Assembly (NCBI GenBank): GCA_900312665.1
Contig: ONZQ02000002.1
Location: 2,815,863-2,879,862 of the forward strand
DNA length: 64,000 bases
Reading direction: 5' to 3'
Source: Cephalotrichum gorgonifer
Taxonomy: Eukaryota > Ascomycota > Sordariomycetes > Microascales > Microascaceae
Each line of letters starts with the position of its first letter. Position 1 is the first letter of the stretch. Shown one piece after another: positions 55,272-64,000 of this stretch. A model generated the notes under the pieces. It saw only the letters and a program-made list of their open reading frames with translations, was not told the DNA's origin and searched no databases. The position numbers and the translations under genes were made by a program.

Positions 55272-58200
55272 ATGAGCACTACAAGGTCTAGAAATCTCCG
55301 CATCGGTGTTGATGTGGGGGGAACCAATACTGATGGCGTGGTCCTCGACCCGTCTCTCGCCTCGTCGCCAGACAAGGGGATAGTCGCGTGGCACAAGGCC
55401 CCCACGACTCCCGACCCCCGTGATGGCATCAACGCCGCCATTATAAAAATGTTTGAGGCCGCGCAGCTTAAGCCGGACGACATCGCCAGCGTATCCATTG
55501 GGACCACGCAGTTCGTCAACGCCGTCGTCGAGAGGGATGCGCGGCGGCTGTCGAAGGTGGCGGTCATCCGCCTGTCCGGCCCGTTCTCTAAGCACATGCC
55601 GCCGTGTATTGACTGGCCCCAGGACCTGCGGGAGCTGGTCCTTGGGTACTCTGCGCGGGTCAAGGGCGGACTCGAGGTGGATGGCGCCCTGATATCCGAC
55701 CTCGATGAGGAGGAGATCAAGGATCAGTGTGCCATCATCGCTACCAAGGGGATCCGCAGCATCGTTGTCAACGAAGTCTTCAGCCCTGTTGATACAGTCG
55801 AGCGCCAGGAGGAGCGGGCAGCGGAGGTTATTCGTGGTGAACTGCCAGGGTGTCATGTCGTGTGCGCCAAGGACGTGGCCAACCTGGGGTTCATCGAGCG
55901 CGAGAACGCCGCTATTCTAAACGCATCCATATTGCCGTTTGCTCGAAGGACCATCCGTTCGTTCCAAGAGCCGATGAAGACCCTCGGCCTCCGCTGCCCG
56001 GTGTTCATCACGCAGAATGACGGAACAGTCCTCTCCGGAGATATGGCGGCGCGTTTGCCCATCCGGACGTTTTCTAGTGGGCCTACGAATAGTATGCGTG
56101 GAGCTGCATATCTCGTGCAGGGCCAGGTCGATGAGGAGGTCATCGTGGTGGACATCGGCGGCACGACGACGGATGCCGGCCTGTTACTGAGGAGTGGCTT
56201 CCCGCGCCAGCAGGCAGCGTATAGCGAGCTGGCGGGCGTGAGAATGAACTTCTCCTGTCCAGATATTCGCAGTATCGGGCTCGGAGGGGGTTCCATTGTC
56301 CGGAAGGACGGTCTTATGACCGTGGGACCCGACAGTGTCGGCTACGGACTCATGACTGAGGCGAGGATATTCGGCGGTTCCACACTGACTGCTACCGACG
56401 GCGCTGTGCTCGCCAACTCGCAGCTAGACATTGGGAGTCGAATCTTCGTGGAGGGGGCGCTGAGTCCCGCGGAGGTTACACAGTTCGAGGCGACGGTGAA
56501 ACAGAAGCTAGAGACCATCATCGACAGGATGAAGATATCACCCGAGGACCTCCCCGTCATTCTCGTTGGAGGTGGTGCAATCATCGCGCCAGATACGCTG
56601 GCGGGGGCGAGTAAGGTCATTAAACCGCGGTGGTCGGAGGTCGCGAACGCGGTAGGAACGGCTATCGCTAGGGTTAGCGCCACTGTGGACACCGTCAGGT
56701 CTACCGAGTCTCAGACGTCCGAGCAGGTTCTGGAGGAGTTGAAGAAGGAGGCTATTGAGAAGGCCGTGCGGGCGGGCGCAGAACCGCCGTCGGTGAAAAT
56801 AGCAGAGGTGGACGTTCTGCCCCTATCGGTAGGTGTGATTCGCACCATAACCTATGCGCGAGGAACCGAAGAGGAGTTGATAGCTAATAAGTTCTCGATG
56901 CAGTATGTGGCCAACAAATCTCGATTCGTTGTTCGGGCGGCGGGAGATTTCGATCTCACGCGTACCGACCTTAGCTCCGTGCCCGCCAGCGAAGCTACCG
57001 ACGACCCCCTTGAACCACACAACTCAATCGCTCAACTCCAGACAACAGAAGCTAAACAGCCCATCCCGGAAACCGAGGGCGTTGACCCGGCATCCTACAA
57101 GCCGTCGGTGAAGAACGGCACTTGGTATATTAGCGAGACTGACCTCGAGTTCATCAACATCGGATGCTACATCCTCGGCACGGGCGGCGGGGGCTCCCCG
57201 TACACCCAGACGGTCCTCCTCCGCGGCCAACTCCGCGCCGGGGCCGTAGTCCGCGTCGTCAGCCCGCAGAGCCTACCAGACGACGCCCTGGTAGGCAGCG
57301 GCGGCGGCGCGGGCTCGCCGACCGTCGCCATCGAGAAGCTCTCCGGTGACGAGATGCTCGAGTCGCAGCGTGAGCTGTATGGGATCATCGGGCAGCAGCC
57401 GACGCACATGATCGCGGTGGAGATCGGCGGGGCGAACGGGCTGCAGGGTATGATCCTGGGCTCCAGCTTCAACATGGACGTGCCGGCGGTCGACGGGGAC
57501 TGGATGGGCCGGGCGTACCCGACGAAGTGGCAGACGACACCCGTGGTGTTCGACGAGAGGTCGCCGATCTGGTCGCCGGTGGTGATGAGCGATGGGAACG
57601 GGAACATCGTAACCATGCCGAGGGCGAGGTCGGACGCGCATGTCGAGAGGGTCATGCGCGCGGCGCTGAGCGAGATGGGGTCGCAGGTGGGATTCGCGGA
57701 TCCGCCTGTCAGCGGGGCGGAGGCGAGGAGGTGGGCGGTTGAGAATACCATCTCTCAGTCGTGGCGGATCGGGCGCGCCGTCGTGCTTGCGAGGAAGGCG
57801 AACAGGATGAGCGAGGTGGCGGAGATGATTATCGAGGAGTGTGGCGGGCGCGAGGGCGCGAGGGTGCTGTGGAAGGGCAAGGTTGTGGGGGTGGAGAGGA
57901 CGCTGAAGACGGGGCACGTGTACGGAGAGTGCATCATCGAGGGCATGGACGTCGCGGAGGGCGATGGCGCCGGGGGTGAAGGCGGTGGATCTCCGGAGTT
58001 CAAGGGCCGCATCAAGATCCCGTTCAAGAACGAGAACATCGCGGCCATCAAGATGCGGAAGGACTCAACCTCCCACAGGGACGTCGACCGTCTCGGCCTG
58101 GAGGAACGCCAGGAGGACGTGCTGGCCATCGTTCCGGACCTTATCGCCGTCGTTGATGCCCAGAACGGCGAGGCGATAGGGACGCCGGAGTATCGGTACG

Positions 58201-58373
58201 GGCAGCTCGTGATTGTCCTGGGCATCACGGCCAGCGACCGGTGGACGAGCACGGCGAGGGGGATCTCGCTCGGCGGGCCGGATTCGTTTGGATTTAACCA
58301 CCTTCGCTACGCGCCGCTGGGGAAGTTTGTGAAGCCGAGGAGTGTGATTGAGGAGTTTGACAATCTGGCTTAG
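55272..58373 (+). CDS. Hydantoinase/oxoprolinase-DUF917 fusion protein
   Basis: Single exon, 1033 aa. The N-terminal half is the ATP-dependent hydantoinase/oxoprolinase A-type module: LRIGVDVGGTNTDGVVLD (phosphate 1 loop), SIGTTQFVNAVVERD, FSSGPTNSMRGAAYL and VVDIGGTTTDAGLLLR (phosphate 2 loop). From about residue 620 the sequence changes to a DUF917 domain: DLEFINIGCYILGTGGGGSPY, GGGAGSPTVAIEKL and PTHMIAVEIGGANGLQGM. The linker (~570-610) is polar. These fused proteins are common in fungi. The A-type module hydrolyses 5-oxoproline, hydantoins or related cyclic amides using ATP, normally with a B subunit that is not fused here. The substrate is unknown. It is paired with the dehydrogenase gene. 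Start ATG 55272 fits the motif distance. Confidence 0.92.
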   Translation: MSTTRSRNLRIGVDVGGTNTDGVVLDPSLASSPDKGIVAWHKAPTTPDPRDGINAAIIKMFEAAQLKPDDIASVSIGTTQFVNAVVERDARRLSKVAVIRLSGPFSKHMPPCIDWPQDLRELVLGYSARVKGGLEVDGALISDLDEEEIKDQCAIIATKGIRSIVVNEVFSPVDTVERQEERAAEVIRGELPGCHVVCAKDVANLGFIERENAAILNASILPFARRTIRSFQEPMKTLGLRCPVFITQNDGTVLSGDMAARLPIRTFSSGPTNSMRGAAYLVQGQVDEEVIVVDIGGTTTDAGLLLRSGFPRQQAAYSELAGVRMNFSCPDIRSIGLGGGSIVRKDGLMTVGPDSVGYGLMTEARIFGGSTLTATDGAVLANSQLDIGSRIFVEGALSPAEVTQFEATVKQKLETIIDRMKISPEDLPVILVGGGAIIAPDTLAGASKVIKPRWSEVANAVGTAIARVSATVDTVRSTESQTSEQVLEELKKEAIEKAVRAGAEPPSVKIAEVDVLPLSVGVIRTITYARGTEEELIANKFSMQYVANKSRFVVRAAGDFDLTRTDLSSVPASEATDDPLEPHNSIAQLQTTEAKQPIPETEGVDPASYKPSVKNGTWYISETDLEFINIGCYILGTGGGGSPYTQTVLLRGQLRAGAVVRVVSPQSLPDDALVGSGGGAGSPTVAIEKLSGDEMLESQRELYGIIGQQPTHMIAVEIGGANGLQGMILGSSFNMDVPAVDGDWMGRAYPTKWQTTPVVFDERSPIWSPVVMSDGNGNIVTMPRARSDAHVERVMRAALSEMGSQVGFADPPVSGAEARRWAVENTISQSWRIGRAVVLARKANRMSEVAEMIIEECGGREGARVLWKGKVVGVERTLKTGHVYGECIIEGMDVAEGDGAGGEGGGSPEFKGRIKIPFKNENIAAIKMRKDSTSHRDVDRLGLEERQEDVLAIVPDLIAVVDAQNGEAIGTPEYRYGQLVIVLGITASDRWTSTARGISLGGPDSFGFNHLRYAPLGKFVKPRSVIEEFDNLA

Positions 58374-60378
58374 AGTTCAGGGAGGTTCGCGAGCCGGGGA
58401 TCGGAGATCGTGGCGCGGCAGCCGGAGCCGGCGGCGATGGTCACCTCAAATTGGACGAGTAGAAATTAGTTGATCAATCATTCGATTTATTAGCTATTTT
58501 TTATTTTTATTTTATTTTTATTTCATTTTGTATTACATGAAGCGCGCAGCGACGATTCACGTTTGTACTGAAAACAACGGAACAACGTGTGGCCCAGAGA
58601 TGCATCGCTTCCGATGGGCTGCCCAGCTCTTCCGACCACGGGAGGCTTCCGGGGCATTTATCCTCCGAGCTTCCAAAGGCAAGGAATCGGGCAGGCAGGA
58701 GGTTGCTCGGAGGATTCGTTCCGCATTCCAGATTAAACCACGAGAATGGCCCAAAAAAAATAAAACGGGGGCACTCGGCAGGAGAGCGCACATCCCTTCC
58801 TGTTGCTCGTGCATGTCGAAATGGACCGAGTCAATCACAAGTCAGCACGTAGTCGTACTGTTTAAACCCATCACACCGCCACGAGTCGCAGGCCGTTGGC
58901 ATTTAAGTGGGTATTACCCAGAGCGAGCTAAAGAACATCTGGCAGGAAGCGGAGCAACTAGTAACGGCGCTAGGAATGAAATCTCGCGCGACAAAGCGGA
59001 ATAAATATGACAGGTCTGCCAGTAAGAAGAGAGGGCCGAAGTGGGTATTGGTGGTACCGGAAAAAGAGGGGACGAAGCACTCTGGAATGCGGGAGGCATG
59101 GCTCGCTCTGCTGTGTGACACAGGCAGTTATGTTATACCTGGTGTGTGGCGATGATTGCCGGATAGGTCGGAACCGGCCGGGTGTGTTTGGAAGTCTTTT
59201 CCTTTCTTTGCCTTCCTCCAGCCCGAGTTCTCGCCACCGAAGCCTCTTGTTCCTTCCTTGTTCAGAGCGTTGTCTCTGTTGTCCGGTTTTGCCATGTGGG
59301 GTTGTCCGACAAGCCTAGGATTCACCGACAGGGGTGGATGACAGACAACGTTCTCTTGCCTGCATCCCGCATGAGTTCCGGATCGGGCCCGACAAATCGG
59401 AGGGTTGCCGGTTGTTGCCGGGGGTGCTAGTACTAGTACTACAACCTAAACATACGATAAGAGAAGAGAGAAGATCGACGGGGACCAAGTCAGACGTCAC
59501 CGACAAAGCCGCCCAGTTGAACGGTGAATTCCCCATTCTTTCCCCATACTTGTAATGTTCTTGGATATCCATGGGATGGGACGTGCGCCCAGACCAATAT
59601 TTGTACTAACTAGTGATTCCCCACCACCCCAGAATTAATTTAGGGACCAGGGGCCGGGCCGCGGATGTGGAACTGGAACTATCCGCGACGTGTTTTTTTC
59701 GGCGCGTATTTCAGCCCATTGGTTTTAACTGAAGACGGCGATTGCCCTGTGCTCCCGTTGTTGGCAACAAACGCCGAGCTTGGACACACTCGCGTGTATG
59801 CAATGAGTACTCGCAGCTCTCATCACCCCAAAGATCCCGTGCATGTCGCAGCATGCAAGGTCTAACGCCCGTCCCACTCCCACTCCCACTCCTCCCCCAC
59901 ATACAGACAACACAGACAACACACACACACACACATCACACACTCTGTCCAGATAGAGAGGTCCCTTGAGGAGCTAATCACGCCAGAGAGAACTTTCTCT
60001 TTCGCCCGTGGTAACCGGGGGTCTGGTACCCCAAGCTTACTCGTACCTAGTCACATGCGTGGCAGTTGGAACGTTGAGAGCCACTCTCCAACCGCTTCTT
60101 GGCATCCCCCGCCCCCTCGGTTCTCCCAGGGTCTATTTCTATTGACTCCACAATATTATCACCGTGCTCCCCCTGCTCTCTTCCCGTCCACTATTTCGCT
60201 CTTCGTTCCTTTTTCTTTCCAATTTTCTTTGAATTCTACGTAATCCCCATTGTTAGGCGATCCGGGGCATCCGTTCCCCCCCTTCACATCCCTTCCCCAT
60301 CCTCGAAATACCGCCGATTGTTACCAGGACCCCGGAAATCCTGCCCCGTGCACCTCGGCGGCTGCCACGCCACTGAGA
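58374..60378. other. Intergenic, no supported gene
   Basis: About 2 kb. An AT-rich ATTTTTATTTTATTTTT stretch at 58497-58530 marks the 3' end of the previous gene. Open frames on both strands (to 158 codons at 58528-59004) overlap and show no motif. A short (AC)n run is at 59918-59933. Pyrimidine-rich leader precedes the FMO start. Confidence 0.5.
59918..59933. repeat. (AC)n microsatellite
   Basis: Eight AC units, next to ACAGACAAC repeats and a CCCACTCCCACTCC patch upstream. Simple sequence, no function inferred. Confidence 0.8.
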
Positions 60379-62609
60379 ATGGAACCCACACCCGCCACCG
60401 TGGCCGTGATTGGACTCGGTACGTTTCAGATCATCCGGTCCGGCCACGTCCGTCCCCCGGGTGAAAACTCCGGGAAGCTGCCGGCCGGACCTTACGGACC
60501 GCCGAAATCGACAATGACGCATTCTCGGCCCTCAGGGCCGGGCTGATGGATAGACCATAAAACTCACACTGCTTCTCCAATCCAGGATCCTTCGGAATCG
60601 CCACTGTGAAGAACCTCAGCGAGGAAGGCTTTCGCGTAACGGGTTTCGAGAGCAAGCCGTACATCGGCGGGCTGTGGCACTTCACCGAGGGGAGCGAGAC
60701 CTCAGTGCTTCAATGCAGGTCCTCACCGTCGTTCCGTCCCCCACGCACGAGTGGAGCCCGCGAGCTAACCCTTCACCTCAGCCACGATTACCAATGTATC
60801 AAAACACAGGGTATCACTTCTCCCTGCCTTTCCTCAATCTAATGCCTTCCTCCCACTCGTTCTCAACGTCGCACGAGGCTTGTACTGACGTCTCGCCCTT
60901 GCGTTTGTCTCACCCTTCAGGGATGCTTCACGGACTTTCCCTTCCCTAAAGGTACCAATGATCAGCACTACCCCCCACCCCCCAAGTCCAATTGCGTGTG
61001 GCGGCCGTCACCCCGCAGTTGTAGTTCCCCTGCTGATGCCGGTATACGATCGTCTCAACATCAGATGCCCCCGACTTTCCCCATGCGGACGAGGTGATGC
61101 GGTACCTGGACGACTACGTCGACCACTTTGACCTGCGGCCCATGTTCCGGCTGGCTACGCCCGTCCGATACGTGACGCGCGACCCAGAGTCCTCGAAGTG
61201 GGCCGTGACGCTCGAGTCGTCCGGGGAGGTGCTCCTCTTCGACAAGGTCGTCGTCGCGACGGGGATCAACAACCAGCCCACATTTCCACAGATCAAGGGA
61301 ATGGAGAAATTCCAGGGTGAGATCTTGCACTCGCGGGATTACAAAGGGTATGTGTTAGAGCCTACGTATTGGCTTATATCTAGGTCTAGCCACTCGCATG
61401 GAAGACAGCGACAGAACTAACCACGCCCTCTAGACCGGAGCGATTTGAGGGGAAGAGGGTGGTGGTGGTTGGGCTGGGGAATTCAGGCGGGGACACGTCT
61501 ACATCACTGGTCGGTTACGCGAAGAAGGTGTACCTCTCACACAGAGTGGGCTCCTACATCGTAAGTTCATGCCGCCCATTCCCCTTGTTTGATCCTTCAT
61601 CTGGCTCTGCAAGGCGTTAAATGGTGCGGCGCAAAATGCTCACTCGATATAGATACCGCGCTACGTCGACGGCAAGCCCTTCGACCACGCCCTAACCCTC
61701 AGGAAAGAGCGAGCTCGGAGCACCCTCATGAAGACGTTCCCCTGGCTTGCAGAGATCGTCTTCAACAGGTACGCGAGGGGCATCCAGGACCGCTCCTTCA
61801 ACGTCCGGCCGGAATGGAAGCTGCAGCCTGCGCCGTCGCTAAAGTTCTCGGCCCCCGTCGTTGCCGACTCGCTCATAGAATACCTCGAGTCCGGCGACCT
61901 AACCTCCGTGTCGGGGATCAAGGAGTTCGTGGGGCCGGACGAGGTCCTCATCGATACCGGCGAGGTAATCAACGTGGATGCGGTGATCTGGTGTACGGGG
62001 TACCTGACCGACTTCAGCTTCCTCGACCCGCGGTTCGACCCCACGGCGGCGTCCCCGGCGCGGTGGAACGAGACGCCGGGGTCGCGGGGCCGTCCTCTGC
62101 TGCGGCTATATCATAACATCTTCCCGCTCGAGGAGCACGACTCGCTCGCCTTCGTGGGCTACGTCGCGTTCCCCGGCCCGGCGTTCCAGACGCAGGATCT
62201 GGCGTCCATGGCGCTGGCACAGGTGTGGAAGGGCAACTCGGCGCTCCCGCCGCGGGAGGAGATGGAGAGGGCCCTGGACGCGCACGAGGAGTGGGTCTGC
62301 GGGCTGGCGGGGCGGGGGAGGACGCACCCCGCCTGGGTCAGCTGGCCGGAGTGGATGGACTGGGTGAACGAGACGGCCGGGACGGGGCTGCGGCGGAATC
62401 TGGGCTGGGGGACGGAGGGGTGGAGGTTCTGGAGGGAGGATAGGATGCTCTACCGGGCGGTTGTGGACGGGATCTACTCGCCGCACGTGTTTAGGCTGTT
62501 CGAGACGGGGAAGAGGAAGGTGTGGGATGGTGCGAGGGAGGAGATTGCTAGGGTGAATGAGGACCGGGAGGGCAGTGACCGGGCCGAAAAAGGGGGGGAG
62601 GACGAATAG
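60379..62609 (+). CDS. Flavin-containing monooxygenase
   Basis: Seven exons: 60379..60418, 60586..60714, 60782..60810, 60921..60951, 61065..61347, 61434..61560, 61653..62609; 531 aa. FAD motif VAVIGLGSFGIATVKNL near the N-terminus. FESKPYIGGLWHF, TNVSKHRGCFTDFPFPK and DAPDFPHADEVMRYL are the usual FMO blocks. FQGEILHSRDYKG is the FMO signature FxGxxxHxxxY. The NADPH motif is VVVVGLGNSGGD. VDAVIWCTGYLTDF is the C-terminal GTGY-type block. The second intron uses GC at its 5' end (T|GCAGGT, 60715) because only that joins LQS-TITNVSK in frame. FMOs oxygenate nucleophilic N or S in small molecules; substrate unknown. No pathway neighbours. The C-terminal tail is Glu/Gly-rich. Family is certain. 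Confidence 0.9.
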
Positions 62610-64000
62610 TTGGCGGTCGCGTTTCGGGCCGGGATGGGTTGGGGGGAAGGGGGGGGGGGATGCAAGGGACTCGAGGTGGTCGGAACCGTTCGTCAAGTGG
62701 CGTGCTGAGACCGAGCAGGGATGAGCGGTAAGTGTGCCACACCAGAATGTTATGCAGCGAGCGAGATTTCTACTATGTACGTACATGACATGGGCTTGGG
62801 GATTAATCCTAATTCTTCCTAATCTTTACCCAAGGATGTTATCATTTTGGAGATAAATCCGGATTCACGACACCTTGGTTTTGGAGACGATGCGATTCTT
62901 GCAATCCATAACAGGCACGAAGCCAGAGGACGGCAACCGGTCAGAGAAACTGAACAAACAAGTGACAGCGGGCGGGCAGGCGAGGGAAGGAGCACAAGTC
63001 GAATATGGAGTACCCTGTCCTGTGATTAGCCCGAAGAGGAGCGATCGTCGTCCATTTGGGACCAGACGGGACACGGGATTCGATTGCGACCTCACGACTA
63101 GTAGTATGTACATGGGGTCTCGAGCTTAAAAGGCAACCGAGGTGCGGGAGGAAATGAGTGTGCAGAGATCCTCTGGTGGCGTTGTGATAACGGGAGGGAA
63201 TGTAACGGTAGGTTTGGTAATTGGGGGCGGGGCGGAGTTCTGAGGAATGGAGGGGCGAAAAGATTAAAGAGGGGGGATGGGTTGGGGGGGGGGCAGGGGG
63301 GGCTTCACACAGGTGTGCGGACTCAGTTCGATCCGGGGACGAGGAGACTCAGTTCGTGCTGGCGGAGGCTTCTTGTTCGACCCCCAGTGTTGAGGGCGTT
63401 GGATAAATATGGGGTAGTTAAGGACCAGCGAGTGACAGCGCCCGCGCGAACATCCAAAGCTATTAATACCTCTCGCCTCCCAGTCCATAGACGATGCTGG
63501 CGTGCCAAATGTTCTGTTGCGTTGTGCGAAAGTAGCCCATTCTGGGGGGGGGGACTCGAGCAAAGCTAGCCTGGGGTAGCACACCAGGGAGTGAAAGACG
63601 ACCTGGGGTCCTGATTCGATGGCTTCTGGTTACACGGAAGGGAGGGTGGGAGACCCGGTGACGACGGGTAGAGTCTTTGCTGACCATGGATGAGATGCCA
63701 TGAGAGATACGAGACTTGGGCGGGGGCTTAATGTCATCCAGTCTTTCTCAGGGCTCTGGAAGAATGACTGGAAAGAAGGTCTGATGGTTCAGGTACTACG
63801 CAATCCGACAGGAATACATTCAATGAATGGGGCATGCCAAGCTGGGGCCTGCATGCCGATGACCTGGGGAGAGGACGAAGGTCACCGGCAGCTCGCCGTC
63901 CATCCAGGGCCCACCCTTGGCACTATTGCATCGTCTCGACAGTTTCACCCCGACAGCTTCCCTTCCCCATCCCTCTCCTCGCTTGCTTCCCGCCTGCGCA
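62610..64000. other. Intergenic, no supported gene to window end
   Basis: About 1.4 kb. Several G-run tracts (for example near 62646-62659, 63284-63302 and 63544-63553). Open frames up to 106 codons show no motif. Nothing else seen. Confidence 0.55.

Noticed and set aside
19832..62609. Secondary-metabolite cluster (tyrosinase, SDR, FMO)
   Set aside because: The three genes are 10-30 kb apart, separated by housekeeping genes, and no PKS, NRPS or terpene synthase is present.

Overview
The window is nuclear DNA of a filamentous ascomycete (Pezizomycotina). The coding genes are split by short introns, mostly 50-120 nt, with GT(A/G)xG(T/A) donors and CTAAC/CTAAT branch points. Typical fungal families are present (2EXR, fungal transcription-factor type, LAT permease, hydantoinase fused to DUF917), and there are two Pol III tRNA genes. 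I cannot name the species. Intron-exon structures were rebuilt by hand from splice signals, reading-frame continuity and known family sequence; every multi-exon model given closes in frame.

Layout. 0-9 kb: membrane-anchored aspartic-protease-like protein without catalytic motifs, protoglobin (-), tRNA-Glu (-), small VOC/glyoxalase-like protein, and a secreted Thr/Ser-rich tandem-repeat protein. 9-12.8 kb: gene-poor. 12.8-25 kb: GH94 phosphorylase (probably cellobionic-acid type), dihydroorotase in ten exons with two perfect TGACTCA sites upstream, secreted tyrosinase, and a secreted seven-exon subtilase (-). 25-30.8 kb: gene-poor, with a probable GPI-anchored small protein whose last part is out of frame. 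30.8-36.3 kb: short-chain dehydrogenase converging on a transcription-factor-like gene (-), a 230-N assembly gap, and a 2EXR protein. 37.5-46 kb: CorA-type metal transporter, a repeat-rich stretch with an 11-copy 13-bp minisatellite, then persulfide dioxygenase (-) and sulfide:quinone oxidoreductase (+) transcribed divergently from 311 bp, then tRNA-Gln. 46-51.7 kb: CAX Ca2+/H+ exchanger with an apparent 3-nt exon and a 217-aa unknown protein. 51.7-58.4 kb: LAT-family permease, D-2-hydroxyacid dehydrogenase (-) and hydantoinase/oxoprolinase-DUF917 fusion. 60.4-62.6 kb: flavin monooxygenase with a probable GC-AG intron. The end of the window has no supported gene.

How genes may work together. 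The clearest unit is mitochondrial sulfide oxidation: SQR makes persulfide from H2S and the neighbouring dioxygenase oxidises it. A second possible unit is permease + 2-hydroxyacid dehydrogenase + oxoprolinase-like protein, which could be an uptake/catabolic set for an amino-acid-derived compound (inference only). No polyketide or nonribosomal-peptide backbone gene is present, so the tyrosinase, SDR and FMO are not evidence of a secondary-metabolite cluster. I found no clearly new multi-gene system. The most unusual items are the 3-nt exon, the protease-like protein without catalytic aspartates, and the sulfide pair.
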